Counted from the first letter of the stretch, positions 12,501 through 29,676 are shown. The stretch: 64,000 nt of DNA from Syngnathus acus (GCF_901709675.1 NC_051093.1:8981553-9045552), one strand, 5' to 3'. Numbers and translations: made by a program. The notes: a model not told the origin generated them from the letters alone.

Positions 12501-13878
12501 AGGGTGATGGCGAGGGCGATGGCGGGTACACTCAGGAGGACATGGCCCGGGTGGAAGCCACGGCAACCCTCAAGCGCCGGCCCCGCAGCTCCAAGACCCA
12601 CCCCAACGGCTCAGGCTTCACCCTCCAGGAGTCGTCCACCGTCAAACGGAGACCCAAGAGTCGCGACAAGGAACCGGAGGGATACGCAGTCCTCGCCGGG
12701 CCCAACGGAGATCCTCCGGGTAGCGGACCAGCCGACACCCCGCAACCGCTACTTTACCAGAACGGTACAGCCACCATGAAACGCCGCCCGGTGTCTGACG
12801 CCGGAGTGACGGAGCAGCCCCAAGCGCAGCCCCAACCACAATCCCAAGAGACTGCTGCTCCTCGAAGGGACAGTTTGGACAAAGGCATTCCAGAAGAAGC
12901 TCCAGTGAAGAAACCAAAACCGCCCGTCTCCCCGAAGCCAGCCATGGCCCAGATCAAGAGACAAGCAGTCACGCAGAACAGCCCGCAGACAGCCTCCAAC
13001 AAGAGAGTCCCTCTACCGGGACCGGGGACACCTGTCAGTCCAGGTATTGAGTGTGAAGCCATGTCCTCATTTGCTGTAAACTAGAACACACTGTGAACTT
13101 TGATTCTTATCTGAAGCCACCTGGGGACTGGAACAGATTTCCATTCTAACCTCTTGCTCTCCTCTCTCTCTTCTTCTCTTAGTGGAAGGAAAAAAGATCC
13201 CCCCTCCGGTCTCGCCCAAACCCGCCCCCCCACCGACGGCGCCGAAGCCAGCCAAATTGATCCACTCCATGACCAGCCCCCCTTCCCCGTCCTCGGCCAC
13301 CCCTCTTGCAAAACTGCACCCCGCGGTGGCCCGGCAGACCAGCTCGCCACCTTCGCTTCCCAGTTCCAACACCCCCAGTCCACCAAACGTGAAGCTCCCC
13401 AGCCCGTTGGCACAAAGTCCGCATACCCCGCAGACGCCCACCACGCCGCAGACTCCTCAGACCCCCGCCACTCCCAGCCCGCCAGTCAAGCCTCCTCGCT
13501 CCTCCATCGGCGGCGTATCTGTGGACAGCGGGATGACGGCGATGAATACGCCCGTGTCCTCCACGACAGACTTTGGTGTGGATTCTTTGGTGCATCAAAA
13601 GCTGGAGGAGACGAGCGCGTCGCTCGCTGCCGCCCTGCAGGCCGTAGAGGACAAGATATTGCGGCAGGAGGAGTGAGTAGTGCGCAACTCAAACAACAAA
13701 GCTCCGATTCAGTCAAACTAGTTGTAACCTTGCAGTTGAATGAAAACAATTTCTAACTCTCGTTTTTCTGTGCGTGCGCAGTTCCGTGACAGAGCAAAAA
13801 ACCACCGTGAGCATTCTGGACGACATCGGCAGCATGTTCGACGACCTGGCCGACCAGCTGGACGCCATGTTGGAGTAA
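503..13878 (+). CDS. caskin1: CASKIN1, 3' part (SH3, tandem SAM, proline-rich tail)
   Basis: CASK-interacting synaptic scaffold, 5'-truncated by the window edge; the ankyrin repeats of the family are not present here. Coding exons: 503-597, 1511-1628, 3105-3350, 5117-5206, 5830-5948, 6488-6569, 7009-7118, 8405-8515, 9372-9473, 9614-9752, 9994-10137, 10595-11724, 11784-12053, 12503-13043, 13183-13672, 13782-13878 (TAA). All junction phases agree, giving about 1293 residues. The first two exons encode the SH3 domain ([38 protein letters not shown]). Exons 8405-10137 encode two SAM domains ([57 protein letters not shown]). The big exon at 10595 starts a low-complexity Pro/Ser region with [15 protein letters not shown] and a [14 protein letters not shown] motif. 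The end carries the Caskin C-terminal motif [26 protein letters not shown]1 rather than CASKIN2 is chosen from exon-by-exon resemblance to human CASKIN1 and from the traf7 neighbour. Acceptor 5117 is the least certain boundary. Confidence 0.95.
2637..2840. mobile_element. degraded hAT-like MITE copy (5' end only)
   Basis: This is a diverged copy of the element at 10212-10529, sharing the GGTGTCAAACTCAAGGCCC start, the ACATCAT-TTATGTGGCCCGC block and the GACAAATT-TGCATC block. The matching 3' terminus (GAGTTTGACACCCCTG) is not present, so the copy is truncated or decayed. The right boundary is approximate. Confidence 0.7.
3105..3350 (+). other. caskin1: symmetric 246-nt caskin1 exon (82 codons), possible cassette exon
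   Basis: The exon lies between the SH3 exons and the EEIWVLRKP exon, bounded by a tag acceptor and a gtacac donor. It is phase 1 on both sides, so inclusion or skipping preserves frame. It encodes a Pro- and His-rich segment containing [20 protein letters not shown] recall no counterpart in the human CASKIN1 main isoform, where the SH3 domain is followed by a short linker. Alternative use is inference from symmetry. Confidence 0.6.
9842..10013. repeat. 86-bp tandem duplication across a caskin1 intron/exon boundary
   Basis: Two diverged units, 9842-9927 and 9928-10013, each start with CACAGTACGCT. Each also contains ATATGTCAATG(A/G)TTCAGGCC followed by a purine-rich stretch. The second unit contains the functional acceptor and start of the SAM2 exon at 9994. 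The first carries a decoy acceptor and a mutated copy of the exon start. Confidence 0.75.
10212..10529. mobile_element. hAT-type MITE, 318 bp, with perfect 8-bp target-site duplication
   Basis: The termini are CACAGGTGTCAAACTC and GAGTTTGACACCCCTG, a 16-bp inverted repeat with 2 mismatches. They are flanked by the identical 8-mer ACCTAACC at 10204-10211 and 10530-10537. An 8-bp duplication and CAGGGGTGTC-like ends are typical of hAT superfamily elements. No transposase is encoded. The element sits in the caskin1 intron between exons 9994-10137 and 10595-11724, 65 bp before the acceptor. Confidence 0.85.
12098..12178. repeat. (TC)n-rich microsatellite in a caskin1 intron
   Basis: Long run of TCTCTC with interspersed TG and CC interruptions, lying in the intron after exon 11784-12053. 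Confidence 0.9.
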
Positions 13879-16490
13879 GCGGTCGGTCGGTCGGAGCGGC
13901 ACGTCACCACGGCGACGCTTCAACCCAAAGTGACTCAGATGGCACAATGGGCAATTGGGCTCTCCACCTCTCTTCCTCGTCATCCTTTGCTCATGGACTT
14001 GGCATTCTTCCCGTCGTCTGCGCCATCTGTCCGTCCAGCGCTGCTCTGGGAAGCCTCTCATCCTCCTCTACAGGCAGAGCGAGAGAGGGAAAAACAATTG
14101 AAAGAGAGTGAGGAGGAAGAAGAACGACAAGGAGCGAGAGCCTGCAATCAAAATAGGTGTCATCCTTTAGACTTGTGAACAAATAAACTCAACTAATAGT
14201 GATTGAAAAAGCAACAGTGTGATCAACCATCGTATGGTATGTGTACAATCTAAGCATGGAGAGTTTATATCTACTGAAAAAGTCCTGCATTAGCACAGTA
14301 ATATATATATATAATCATCTACAGATAATTAAGAATCTCTCGCTCTTTGGATCGATGTCTTGGTTCTGTGTGGAATTCTCATGATGTAATCCGTGACCAA
14401 AACCGGACCATTCAGCTCCGAAAACGGTGTGTGTTTGTGTGAGATGGGTAAAAAAAAATGACAGTGATAGGTGCGCATGTGTGTGTCTGGGTTTGACTTT
14501 TAAGTTCTGGTTTGCTTTGCATCCCCTTTAACATACCCACACACACACATGCAAACATGGAGAAGCACAATGGCCCATGAGGTTAGCTCACACACTAACA
14601 CACACACACACACACATGGGAGCCTGCACAAAGGGGTTGAGGGCTACAGCAGGTTGTCCTTGAGAAATAATTACAAATGATGGATTCCAGGATGCATTTA
14701 AAAAAAAAAAAAAAAGTCAATGCAGGTGAAAAGCAGCACATTCCCCTGTGGAGCTTCAGCCACACTTTCCCCATCATCACCGATCCCTGCTGTTATTTTA
14801 TATACGGAAGGATGAGTGACATGTTTTTTGTTCACGTGCTTGGTCGAATGCAACTTTTAAGACAGTAAAGCAGAGAAAAAAATAGCACATTCGGTTCATG
14901 GATTTATATCATAACTAAATTGAATCGTCTTTTTATCGCAATGTTTGCTACTTTTGCACACCTTGACGTATCTTTTTTTTTTGGTCACACTACGCCTCTG
15001 GTTTATTTTCTCATGGAAACAAACTCGTCTTGCTCATCCCACACACTAGCAAGCACCCGCCCTGTGTTGCCATGACAATCTGCTTCTTCATCATCATCAT
15101 CATTCCCACCATCTCAAATGGTGTTGCTATGGTTACCGCGACATACTTCTCAACAACAGTGTTGACGCGTTTACAAATGTGTTGGGATCGAATTCGAGGC
15201 AGGCAGCAGAGATCGGTGAAGATCAATCGCCGGTTTGTTTGAGCAATATTAAAGATGTACTCCCTTCTGGCTATTAGTTCATATTCTTACAATGACTATA
15301 TTTATAATAAAAGATTTTGGGGTGCATGTGGTGTTGGGAAAATAAAAAACTGCATTTACTGGTGGAGTACCTCTTTAAGAAAATTGCTGACTTTGCATCC
15401 AAAGCCAAATCTTGGTGGTCCCAAAGCAAGCCACTCTCCTTATACAGAGAATAAATGTGCTATTTAAATCATATAGAGATTATAATATATATATGGATAT
15501 TTGCAAGAAAAATAGAATTGTATTTACGATGTATGTGTCAACCTGAAGACTATTTTTCAAAGTTAACAGATCTAATCTGAGTGTTGAATCCAATTGCTTC
15601 TCCATGCTTCAGTGGTGTGAGCGAGCTGATGAGTCGTCGTATGGTTCCTTGTTGGGATGTTGTTCTTGCCCGTGTGTTCAATCGTCCCACTGTGTGTAGA
15701 ATACAAGCAACACTTCTTCTTCTCATTGACGGCAGTTGTTTTCCTACAAAACGTGCCTTGATTTGTAATTCTGCTTGATTGAACCATATCCTTTTCTTCT
15801 ATCAAATATCTTTCTCATCTCATATGATCTTAAACATGCCCTTTTTTTTTAACCTTTGGGAATTCATTTTAATGACTCGATCGATTGGTAAAACAAGTGG
15901 AATCATCAATCTGTATGCTGATTCCATATCAAATGATTATTTTCCCATGTGTTTGTTTGCTTTGCTTTTGCCCCGCCCCCAAATGCAGGTTAAACAAATG
16001 TACTGTACTCATCCACCCTTGCGTCAAAAGGAAAGTGGTGAAAGGGAAACACTTGCCATACATTCATGCAGCTCTCAGACACTTGGTTAAAAAAAAAAAA
16101 AAAAATCCTCTCCTGCTTGGTTGTGGTGCTGGGTTTATTTTGAAGGCATGTTGGAGTGAGGGTGGAATTTGTAGGTAAAACGACACAGATGGTCTTATTT
16201 GATTTCTTAACAAAAGAAAGGGAGGAAACAATGTCAAGCTGTTTCAAGTACATTTCCTGCCTGTGCTTATATGAACGGATGAATACCTGACTGGTACTTC
16301 TGCAGTGACTGGTGTGATGGACGGAAGCCGAATGTGTGTGCGTTTTTATGTTGCTCTGCTTTTGATTGTGTGAAATGCGCGTGAGATTAGTGCGTATGTG
16401 GCAGTGAGTGGACAGTGGTTGGTGTGTGCTTGCAGTGACTGCATCGTATGGCCATCTGCTCTAAGTAAATAAACGTTCTATAAAAAAGAA
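13879..16490 (+). other. caskin1: caskin1 3' UTR region with two candidate poly(A) signals
   Basis: No coding sequence is seen after the caskin1 stop. AATAAA hexamers occur at 14182-14187 (short 3' UTR, about 300 nt) and 16468-16473 (long 3' UTR, about 2.6 kb). The downstream site is only about 250 bp from the opposing traf7 poly(A) signal. CA repeats lie near 14596-14616. Which site is used cannot be decided from sequence. Confidence 0.5.
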
Positions 16491-16721
16491 AGAAAATGCA
16501 CCATCATCTGTGTTTTGCTGTTTATTTGTTTACACCTTTCAAGTGTGGCCACTTGAGATGATCACAGGAATGAAACTAAAGTGTTTGATTTGCTGCATTC
16601 TTCTATGAGTATTGTCCACAAGACTTATACTGTCAAAGTGCAGCAAAGTGTATATGCAAAAAAAAAAAACTAGTTTTACTCTGCTCATTCAAATGACTCA
16701 ATCATCAAAGTGTACAACAGC

Positions 16722-16727
16722 TTTATT
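16722..16727 (-). terminator. traf7: traf7 poly(A) signal (AATAAA on the minus strand)
   Basis: TTTATT on plus reads AATAAA on minus. It lies about 940 bp downstream of the traf7 stop codon and is the closest canonical hexamer to the point where traf7 and caskin1 converge. Confidence 0.55.
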
Positions 16728-17666
16728 GATCGATGATCAACTTGATCTTACATGATTACACGTATACAAGAAATCTCTAAGTCGTGGCCGGATGTGCACT
16801 AACATGAAAGCAAAGTATTGAAACATTTGAGTCTATGTTTTGTGGGTGCACCCTACTTATAAATGAACATGTTGCTCTGACTATAGACTTAAATTGAACC
16901 CAATATGGGCACTTGTGCATTACGTTCGCCTAGTGGCACTTGGTCTGCCATCACTTCCTGCTGACTGTTAACACATACGTACACAAAGCATATGATGGTA
17001 GTGAGTGTTCTTACTCATTGTTGCCTTATGACGATCGATCAGAGTAGCACCTCTTCAAACCCATTACATATGGCACTCAAAGAACACACCCAAATGTATA
17101 TATATATATATATATGATTATCGCCTGTTAGTCTGAGCAAGTTGGACGCAAGTGGCTGAGCGATATAATGTCTATCTTCTTAACTTGAATCTTATAAAGG
17201 CTGGTTTCACAAAGCTGAGTTGAGAAGAAAAATGATCACTATTTTTTTTTTTTTTTTAAATCAGTCTCCCTGACGTGTCATCTCATTTTATAAAATATTG
17301 TAAACAGGAAAGTCGGGAGGCTGTATATTACATGATCACTCTATGTAAAAAGCATGTTTGTGAAACCAGCCCTGACGACCTATTGAGCTGCAATGTAGTT
17401 CAAATCATTTACAGGCACAAAGCATTCAACCGAGTGAACCGACTTTGCCGTAATGCACAATGTGATGAGATCACCGAGGACCTTGAGTTGGATCTTGCTG
17501 GGTCCTGATGACCTTGAAAGGTCAAAGGTCGGAGCTCTTTGAGCAAATACATCTTGGACTGCGGCTGTGACGTTGAACAAACAAACAAGGGGGAAATGAT
17601 GGCGTTTGGGATGTCCGTCTGACACAGACAAACATGATAAAGATCTCTGGAGGGATGGCTCGCTCT

Positions 17667-21804
<4,138 letters not shown>

Positions 21805-22933
21805 CTGCAAAAAAGTAAGGACAAGTGATTTCATGACTTAAAAAATAAAAGATATTTGTCAAATTTGTGTATTTTCCTTTATTGTGGATTAACATCGAGC
21901 TGGAAATGTCAATCTAAAATGAGCATGACTACATTTCTAAATGTATTCAATAACTCGAGTGCACTGAACCCCTACATTGAGTTTGTCTCACCCCTCTAGC
22001 TGAGTCAGCTGTGGGGCTGCTGGGAATGATGGCTGTTGCTGTTTTACCGGATTATCTATTGTCGTGACACGTCTGGCTGCTGCTCATTACTTGACGCACA
22101 CAAGCATGGAGAGGACACGGGAGCAGTCGCGTCGTTGCCTAGGCCTGGAAAGACACATGGGATCAAATCAAAGAACTCTTCTCACACTATTGCAATCCAA
22201 AAGGTGTAGGGCAGAAAAAATGTTTCTACACCTTTTGAGACTGCAGTTTGTAAAATTGCACTACAGAAGTGTTGCAAAATGTTTGTGCCTCATAGCTATT
22301 GATACATTTGGGGTTTGAGATAGAAGACTGTGCTGACGTCAAGACAATGATGACTAAAAAAGAAAATTTGATGTTGCAACTCAGAGACAAAAAGAGAGAA
22401 GGAAGTGACAGCCAATAAACAGCAACCCGAACAATAACCAGACTCGGGCTCGAATGGAGGTATGCATACTGTCAGCTGAAACGACAAAGGTTTCTGACAG
22501 CCAAAACTAACCAGGACATTGTAACGATCGCGTCATCGAGTATTTGCGCAACCAGGAAATTCCCGTAAAAGGGGAACCTCTCACCCAAAAAAAGGGGGGC
22601 GGATACGCATAACGGACCAAAGTTGGAGCCTGACAGCTAACCCAAATGCCAGTGATTTTAAGTTTGAGCACGTCAAATGCAATCGGTACTTACAACATAA
22701 ACAATAACATCTTATTAGCTGACATCTTGGCCAGCAACGATTTCTAACTGCGATAATGAAGTAGCTAACGCTAGCCTTGTTGGCTAGCTTAAGTTAGCTA
22801 ATGTTTTCTACTAGCAATCACACCAAAAGCAAATCTTAAGATGCTCTGCTCGCTGTCAACTGTTGGGTGACGTTTCCCCGCAGCTAGTAAGATATTATTT
22901 GGAAGAAACGTCGGGTATAATATGCGCACATAC

Positions 22934-23064
22934 CATTGTTTCAGCAACAGCGCTGCTCCAAGTTTGCAGACGAATTCCTAAATTCCTTTTCCCACCTCCC
23001 CTCGCCAAGCTGATCACACGCACACACGCTGGCGAATGCAGAAAGGCATGCTGGGATATGTAGT
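22934..23064 (-). promoter_or_regulatory. traf7: traf7 promoter / first noncoding exon region with ZNF143-like motif
   Basis: On minus, 23064-23045 reads ACTACATATCCCAGCATGCC, close to the ZNF143/STAF consensus (ACTACAATTCCCAGAATGC). About 110 bp downstream in transcription, a strong donor (CAATG|GTATGT) ends at 22934 and would close a noncoding first exon. A second related motif in the opposite orientation lies at 23134-23150. The transcription start is inferred. Confidence 0.5.
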
Positions 23065-26000
23065 GGAACGTACACTATTGTTTGTTAGCCACACTTATTT
23101 TCCTTGTATGATTTTCCTCTCCCCAGGAGTTGAACTACACTACCCATGAGTGACTTTGCGAAAAGGCCATTGGATTTGGAAGTGTCTCTCAAGGCGCAAG
23201 TCCCAAATAAGCTACTATCGTTTCCATGTAGCGTTGTCATTGGTCCTTGCAAGCATCGAACCATGATGCGGCAAGCTCTGCTACATTTACGGGAAACGAC
23301 GCTGAATGAAAAATGAATCAATTAGGAATTATAAAATATGCACGCACAAAAGAAAACTTTGTAATAGAAATAAATACATTATAATTCAGTTGACAGTGGC
23401 ATTCAAAGACCAAAAACGGGTATAGATCATTTATCTTTTTGTCATCGGAATTGTCTTTTTGTGGTCTTCGGAAGGTACCTGTCAAAATAAAGCCATGAAT
23501 GATTTGTTCTCGCCAATTGTCATTTGTTTTTCTTTTTATAATCTGTGATTATTGCATTTGTAAGTAAGGTATCAACCAGGTACGAAGGACAGTTGTATTA
23601 TTATGTAGTGCAGATATGTCGCCACAAGAGGGCGCTGATTATCCATCTTCCAATTTGCGGAAGCAGAGTCTTGAAATTCTTTATATGATGCTTGTCTCTT
23701 TTCAAAGCGGGCTTCAAATATAAACGGTCCATACAGTAAATCATTTTTGAGTGCTCACAAAAATTGTAAAGAAAAAAACATACTATATTCGATCAAGATA
23801 ATGCAACCCAGCCACAACTCTAATGAGGACAAATAGATGGATGTGCCCTGTGATTGTCTGAATAAGTGCATGATGTACCCCACTTCTAAATCTGTACAGG
23901 ATCATGGTAAATTGCAGTATACGTTCACAATTTAACAAGCTGTTAAGTTGCTGACTTTGAAAAATGTCTTAATTGCAACCTGCATCTTGGGAAAATGTTT
24001 GTCTTCGTTTACATTCCCTGCAGTCTTTCAGAATGTTTTGTATGAGGGGAGCGATGAGAGCAGTGACTTTTATCGGTTCATTTGAGCAGCTCTGCAGCTT
24101 GGAGAAGGAGTAGGTGTGTGTGAGGAGATTTCTGCATGTCCAGACGGATAGAGGCAGCCGTAAATAGAAAAGCAGACCGGGGAGAGCTGAATCCTGTAAT
24201 GCAGCCATGAATAAGAGATGTATTGAATGCAGCAGCTTTGTTGATGCATGCGCGTGCACACAATCATTTGCAGTGTGTATATATATACACACACACACGC
24301 ACGCACACACACACAGCGTTCCATTAGAGGGAGCTCTGGCCATTAGTAGTTTTATCTTCTATGTGTGGGACAGCACTGACAAGATCCCTCTGCACATACT
24401 CAAAGACACTCAATCAGGTTCAACACACAAACACATTAGGTCTTTTTGTCTTCAGTGTTTTCAGCATCTCCTTTCATGGACATCAAAAAGTGAGAGATAC
24501 CCTTCCAAATAAATACAGATGAATACAACTTCGTCACTGCTTTCATGCTTTTTACAACAATTGAGTGTGTTTGAAACAGATTTTTTGTCAGTCGTTAATG
24601 AGCTAGCTGTCTTATAAAGGTTGATTGAGAACCACGTTGTAATTTTACCATTATTTTCTAATGAGAACAGAAAACCATGTTACAGGTCCAGTAATCTTGA
24701 ATCACAGTTACAAAAAAATCTTATGGACTCCTACTTCCCAATACAAAGGCCTGTTTAGTTCTTCCGAAGTGAATGGCACATTTGAAAGGAACATTTGTTA
24801 GATGACAAGTACAGCTACACTGTCAAAAAAATGTGCCAAATCATCTCATTTTGATCGCCGTACGTTGACAAACCCATTGACGAAGATACCCCACAGCATC
24901 ATCACACTGCATTCATTCACCAAGAGGTGTTACTTTGTCAGTGCAGCAATTATCAGAATGTGTTTGCCCAGCTTTCCCTTCGTTGAAATATGACGAGTTT
25001 GCGCATTTTTAACCATTTTATCTGTGTCAAACTACACGCGGGCCAACAAATGCATGCATGCGCACACACTTGACCTGAATTTAGACAACAGGGTTGCAGC
25101 TCTCCTCCATAACTGGGTCCATTAGGGGCTAAAGTGCAGCTGAGCCACATGCTACCCCAACACAAGAAGACACACAGGATTAGAGACACACAATGGTGGA
25201 GTGGGACAATGTTAGGCCGCCTTAAGGGGATCAAATACGGATGACCACAAAAAAAAGAACTTCATCTTGTGATGTTTGTATCAAGGTGCTGTTTTCCTTC
25301 TGTCAGTACATTGTTGGCTAGTGAGTGACGTTGTCATGTACTTTAATTGATTGTTCTATTTTCCACCCCCCCACACACAATCAATTTGAATAGAGCCCAA
25401 CAACATCAAGTCTGACTTTGCTTTTTTGTTACTCTGTAACTTGAGTAATTTATAGCAGAGGTTCCCGATTCTAACATCCATTAAGCTGTGCATCATGAAT
25501 TAATGATCACTGCTGAGTAAGACAAATCTCAGCGCTGATGGCACTCCCATCACTACTGCTATCCCATCTGTGGGAGTGATGCCAAATTTTAGATTCTCTT
25601 CCTCCTGCACACAAAAAAAGAGATGCCTTCAACAATATCATTTGTAAAAAAGTAGTCAAAAGGGATATGATACATCAAATACTGTAATTGAACATCACAT
25701 GACATCATCTGTAAGGGCTGTAATGAGCATTTCTAAATTGCCATTATTAAATATAGTACTTTTTTTTCTATGTATTTCAACAACTATATGCAAGTCTGTC
25801 TAATGGGTTTTGATGTCAACAGAGGAGAAACGGCCATTAACAACCCATCACACGCTGACAGGATGTGAATCATGGGAGTCCCTGCACAATTTTCAACTCA
25901 GCTCGGTCAAACTGTCCGACTCCCCAGCTTCTCTTGAGAATGAAAAGCGTGGCATCAAAAGTGGCCCATGTTGATTGGAAAGATGCAATTCACATGCATT

Positions 26001-26190
26001 GATCTTAATCATTGAATATATATATATATATTTATCAAGCAAGATTTTCATTTACTGTACAGGGCTAATTTAACCTCTGCAATGTAAATGATACAGTTCA
26101 AGCGTTGAGTTTCCATATTAGGGCAGAACTCTAATGTGTGACACTAAACGCGCACACACTGCTCAACTTGTCTCTAGAGACACTGTCTCT
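23065..26190. other. intergenic DNA between traf7 and gng13
   Basis: No ORF here has recognisable family features or a consistent splice pattern. It holds A/T-rich sequence, a TA/CA microsatellite at about 24272-24316, and TA repeats near 26018-26031. Long ORFs on minus near 23969-24343 read through the CA repeat and are rejected. Confidence 0.6.
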
Positions 26191-26195
26191 TTTAC

Positions 26196-26653
26196 CTCTC
26201 TCTCTCTCTCTTCTCTCTCTCTCTCGCTCTCTCTCTTTCCATCTCTCTCACACGCAGACGCACAAAAGCACCCAGCAGAGTCAAGCGCGCTCCGATCCGC
26301 AACGCACCGCACACCGGCTGCTTTAAGTTGTCCTCTTCCTGTCCTCCTTCATTCTCGTGCAGCTCCAGTCTCAAAAAGCCAGACTCCATCCCAGCGACTG
26401 TTCCACTCCCGTCCCCCACCCCCACCCACCCAGACTACCTCACTCACACGGATCGTGACTGCGGACTTATCTTTTTCTCCTTGCGGGGATTCTGCGAGTG
26501 GGCATACTTATCTGCCATTAAACCCGATTGGACAAGGGGGGAGAATACAAGCTTTTTTTTTTTCCTTCCTCGTGTCCTTCGTGGCTTCTCATTCGTTTAC
26601 CTGCACCGGTCCGAGTTGAGAAGAGCAACAGCCTCCGGCTGCGCATCAGTGAG
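26196..26653 (+). promoter_or_regulatory. gng13: gng13 5' UTR exon / promoter with CT repeat
   Basis: A (CT)n tract at about 26196-26238 is followed by a GC-richer leader. The leader ends in a good donor, CAGTGAG|GTAACT, at 26653/26654. It is the only strong candidate first exon upstream of the gng13 coding exons, which would make intron 1 about 3.4 kb (26654-30099). The exact transcription start is unknown. Confidence 0.45.
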
Positions 26654-29635
26654 GTAACTATGCGTCTGATTCTGCTCTGTGACCAACGTAAATGGATTAT
26701 TTATCACAAAAGCAATTAGAAGAACACCAATCTTGCTCTTGTGGTGTATTTCAGACCATGAACAGGAAACATAAGTGGTTTAAACTTTGTGTGCCTCCAA
26801 CATCTTCCTTGTATTGTCAAAGCCATCCTTGGTTATTCAAGCAGGGGTGACTCAAGGACGAGTGACTGGATGTGTGAACACTTTTAACTCCTGCTTGACA
26901 GTGTGCATGTACAGTAATGTTTCATAAAAGCTTTCTGCATTTTCTGCCCAATAGATGATGCTTGTATTTATCTTATTTATATTTAGCACACAGAAGTATT
27001 GAGACACACCCTTAATTTGCAGTGTTTCGCAACATTTGTTTTGACATAAGAAAAACAATTATGGCACACCACCAAATAAAAGTGAGCTCACGGAAGACAA
27101 TTTTTTTTTCTTTGAACAGGTGGGTGGGAAAAATAGGCAAGCACACTCCCAACATGAATAAACCAACTCCATATTTTCTCTTTCTATAAGCCACAAGAGG
27201 AGGCGGTGGGTGTAACACTAATTTGCTCACATTCCATAAAGTGTATTGATCAGCCCCAATCGACTGGATTTTTTTTTTCCAGTCCCCATGACAAGCTGTG
27301 TCACGGCAGCAGCAGTTGTGAAAATTGTACAGTGGTATCAACATCATTTAAATCATTTTAACACCAAGGAGCCAATCTCAGCTGGTCTGCCTGTTCCTTT
27401 CTATTTTTAGTCTCTATTTACAAGGCTTTTCACTCTGTTTCTTTCCCTTTAGTCATTCTCTTCTGCCTCATTTTCCTCTTTTGCCTCAAAATCTTTCATC
27501 CACTCTAACCTGTTCCCGTTCACTAAATCCCCTTTCCTTTCTAGCACCATTAAAGTCAGCGTGATTTGACACATTAACGAGTCGAAGACACGTGCGTGTG
27601 TACATTATGATCGTATGTCGTGGATGGGAAGACAGCGAAATAGAAAGGGGCTAGAGGTTAATCTCTGGATGCTTTTAACCCAAATCACTATGTGACCTAC
27701 ATCCTCTCCAGAAAAGAACCACCCTACATTGCCACATATATTTACAAAGCGTTTGACATCAAATATTTAATGTGCCAATCTGGAAAAAGCTAAACTTCTG
27801 CACATTCTGTCGTTTACGGTCACTGGACATGTTTAAAGCATTTCCCAAAAGGGTATCGTTGACTGCAGATTTGATTACCATGACAACTAGGGGCGGAGCT
27901 AAGGGGTGGGTAGTTTAAAAGCAAGAGTATAAAATGACAAGGGCATGTAGAATTTTGTCGGTATAGTGGAAATATTGTTCTGAGACTTTGTTCGTGAACC
28001 GAATACATTTTTCCTATTAAAGTGCTTGGAATTAGTGTCAATCTGTTCCAGTTGGGCAAAAAGTGTGCTGAATACAGTGAACACCATTTTATAAGATGGC
28101 GTCAAAGCACAATATTGTCTCAAATTTTCAGGATTCGGGAATACCGACATAACATGGGAACAAGCATAGTGATTTTTTTTTTCTCAGGGGTCAAGAAAAA
28201 AACATTTTGACTGTGGCAACTTGTTTGGAGAATTGCATTTACCTGTAAAATATCGACATGACAGTAAAATTGTATAGTCATATCGGCAAGAATATTTGCG
28301 TGCAAATCCTTTGTTAGATTCTCATCATTAAATTAATGCAGGAACCTCTTTAATTGTCTCAGCAAAAAAAAAAAAAATACAACCAAATAACACATTTCTT
28401 GGCCATATCACCAGTGTTGGACTTAGCAGGAACGTGTTACTTCCAATGATTATAACGGTTGCAACTTCCGGACTGTGCAACAACAAAGAAGAGAAATCAA
28501 AAACACGCTCCCGTGGATTAATGATTTAACACTTTGAAAGGACTAAAAATAGACAAGGAGCCTTCGGTGAGTAGGCGACTGTGGAGAACAGCGGGACGCA
28601 GGAAACGGCTAGAATCAAGCAATCAAAGTAGAAAGAACGTGAGAATGCTGCTTAGGCCAACTCTAATTCGAGCATTTGTCAATATTCTCACAATCCAATG
28701 CCAATATCACAAACAGTTCAAATACAGTCATATTTTGTCAACCTTTTTTGATTAGCCCAAATATGCTTACACAGCATACAGCCAATTTGCCTTGTGCTTG
28801 GGTGTGAGCCCAAACAATAAAATTGTGAGGACTTCATCCAGAACGCTGAGAAGGTCACACCAGCCCATTTTATTTGCAAGTATTTCTCTCTAACCATTAC
28901 CCAGCACATTTCTCTTGAATCCCACTTTCTTGAAAAAGACCACTAGAGAAACTGCAAATGAGACTTGAAGAAGGTTAGGACAGTTAATTAGAGGAGGAAC
29001 AACTAACAACGTGGTAGATAATTAGAATACCTTCATTAGTCCATGGTCAGATCATCTAATGAGATCCAGTGCACCATATACTGTATGTTAGAAATTCTGC
29101 CATTACGAAATTAAAGTGTCTGAGAGTAGAAAGAGGGTGTGATGTTAGCAGATGGATTGAGCAGACAAGTGGAGGTGAAAGTGATGAGAGAAAGGGAAGA
29201 AAAATGAGGATGAGGAGATTGCGAGTCATAGAGCTAGAAAGAGGCAAACATCCTCCTGGAGGACTCTGGAGGCTGAAACTGGATCTCAGGCAGGGACTGG
29301 CCATTGCCCTCCCTCCCTCCCTCCCACTCTGTCTTTTTTATTGGTAAGAGACATGTGTTGTATAATAATGTGCTTCCAACTCACAAAAAACACACTGGAG
29401 TCTATTCTTGTCTTTCCTGTTGAGTCACTACATATAAGTACTTTTCTGCATCTGGAACCAAGATGTTGAAAGGAAAGGACTTATCAGGTTATATTAACTG
29501 CTATATTTTTTCATGGCCAAGTTTTATTTTCAGTTTGACATGACTGGACATTTTGTATTCCAACTTCATCACAGTCTCCAACTTCTCTATTTTTTATTTA
29601 ACCCCAACAATTTATTTGGGGTTGAAGGCAAAATA

Positions 29636-29639
29636 CAAA

Positions 29640-29674
<35 letters not shown>

Positions 29675-29676
29675 AT
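29636..29676. repeat. (AAAT)n microsatellite
   Basis: About ten copies of AAAT/AATA in gng13 intron 1. Confidence 0.95.

Noticed and set aside
13740-14182. ORFs around the caskin1 stop codon
   Set aside because: They are frame shadows of the last exon and 3' UTR.
23969-24343. Minus-strand ORF of 124 aa over a CA repeat
   Set aside because: Cys/Val repeat residues come from the microsatellite; no splice or family support.
26134-26657. Plus-strand ORFs through the CT repeat before gng13 (up to 161 aa)
   Set aside because: They consist of Ser/Leu repeats from the CT tract followed by leader sequence, with no domain and no frame link to gng13.
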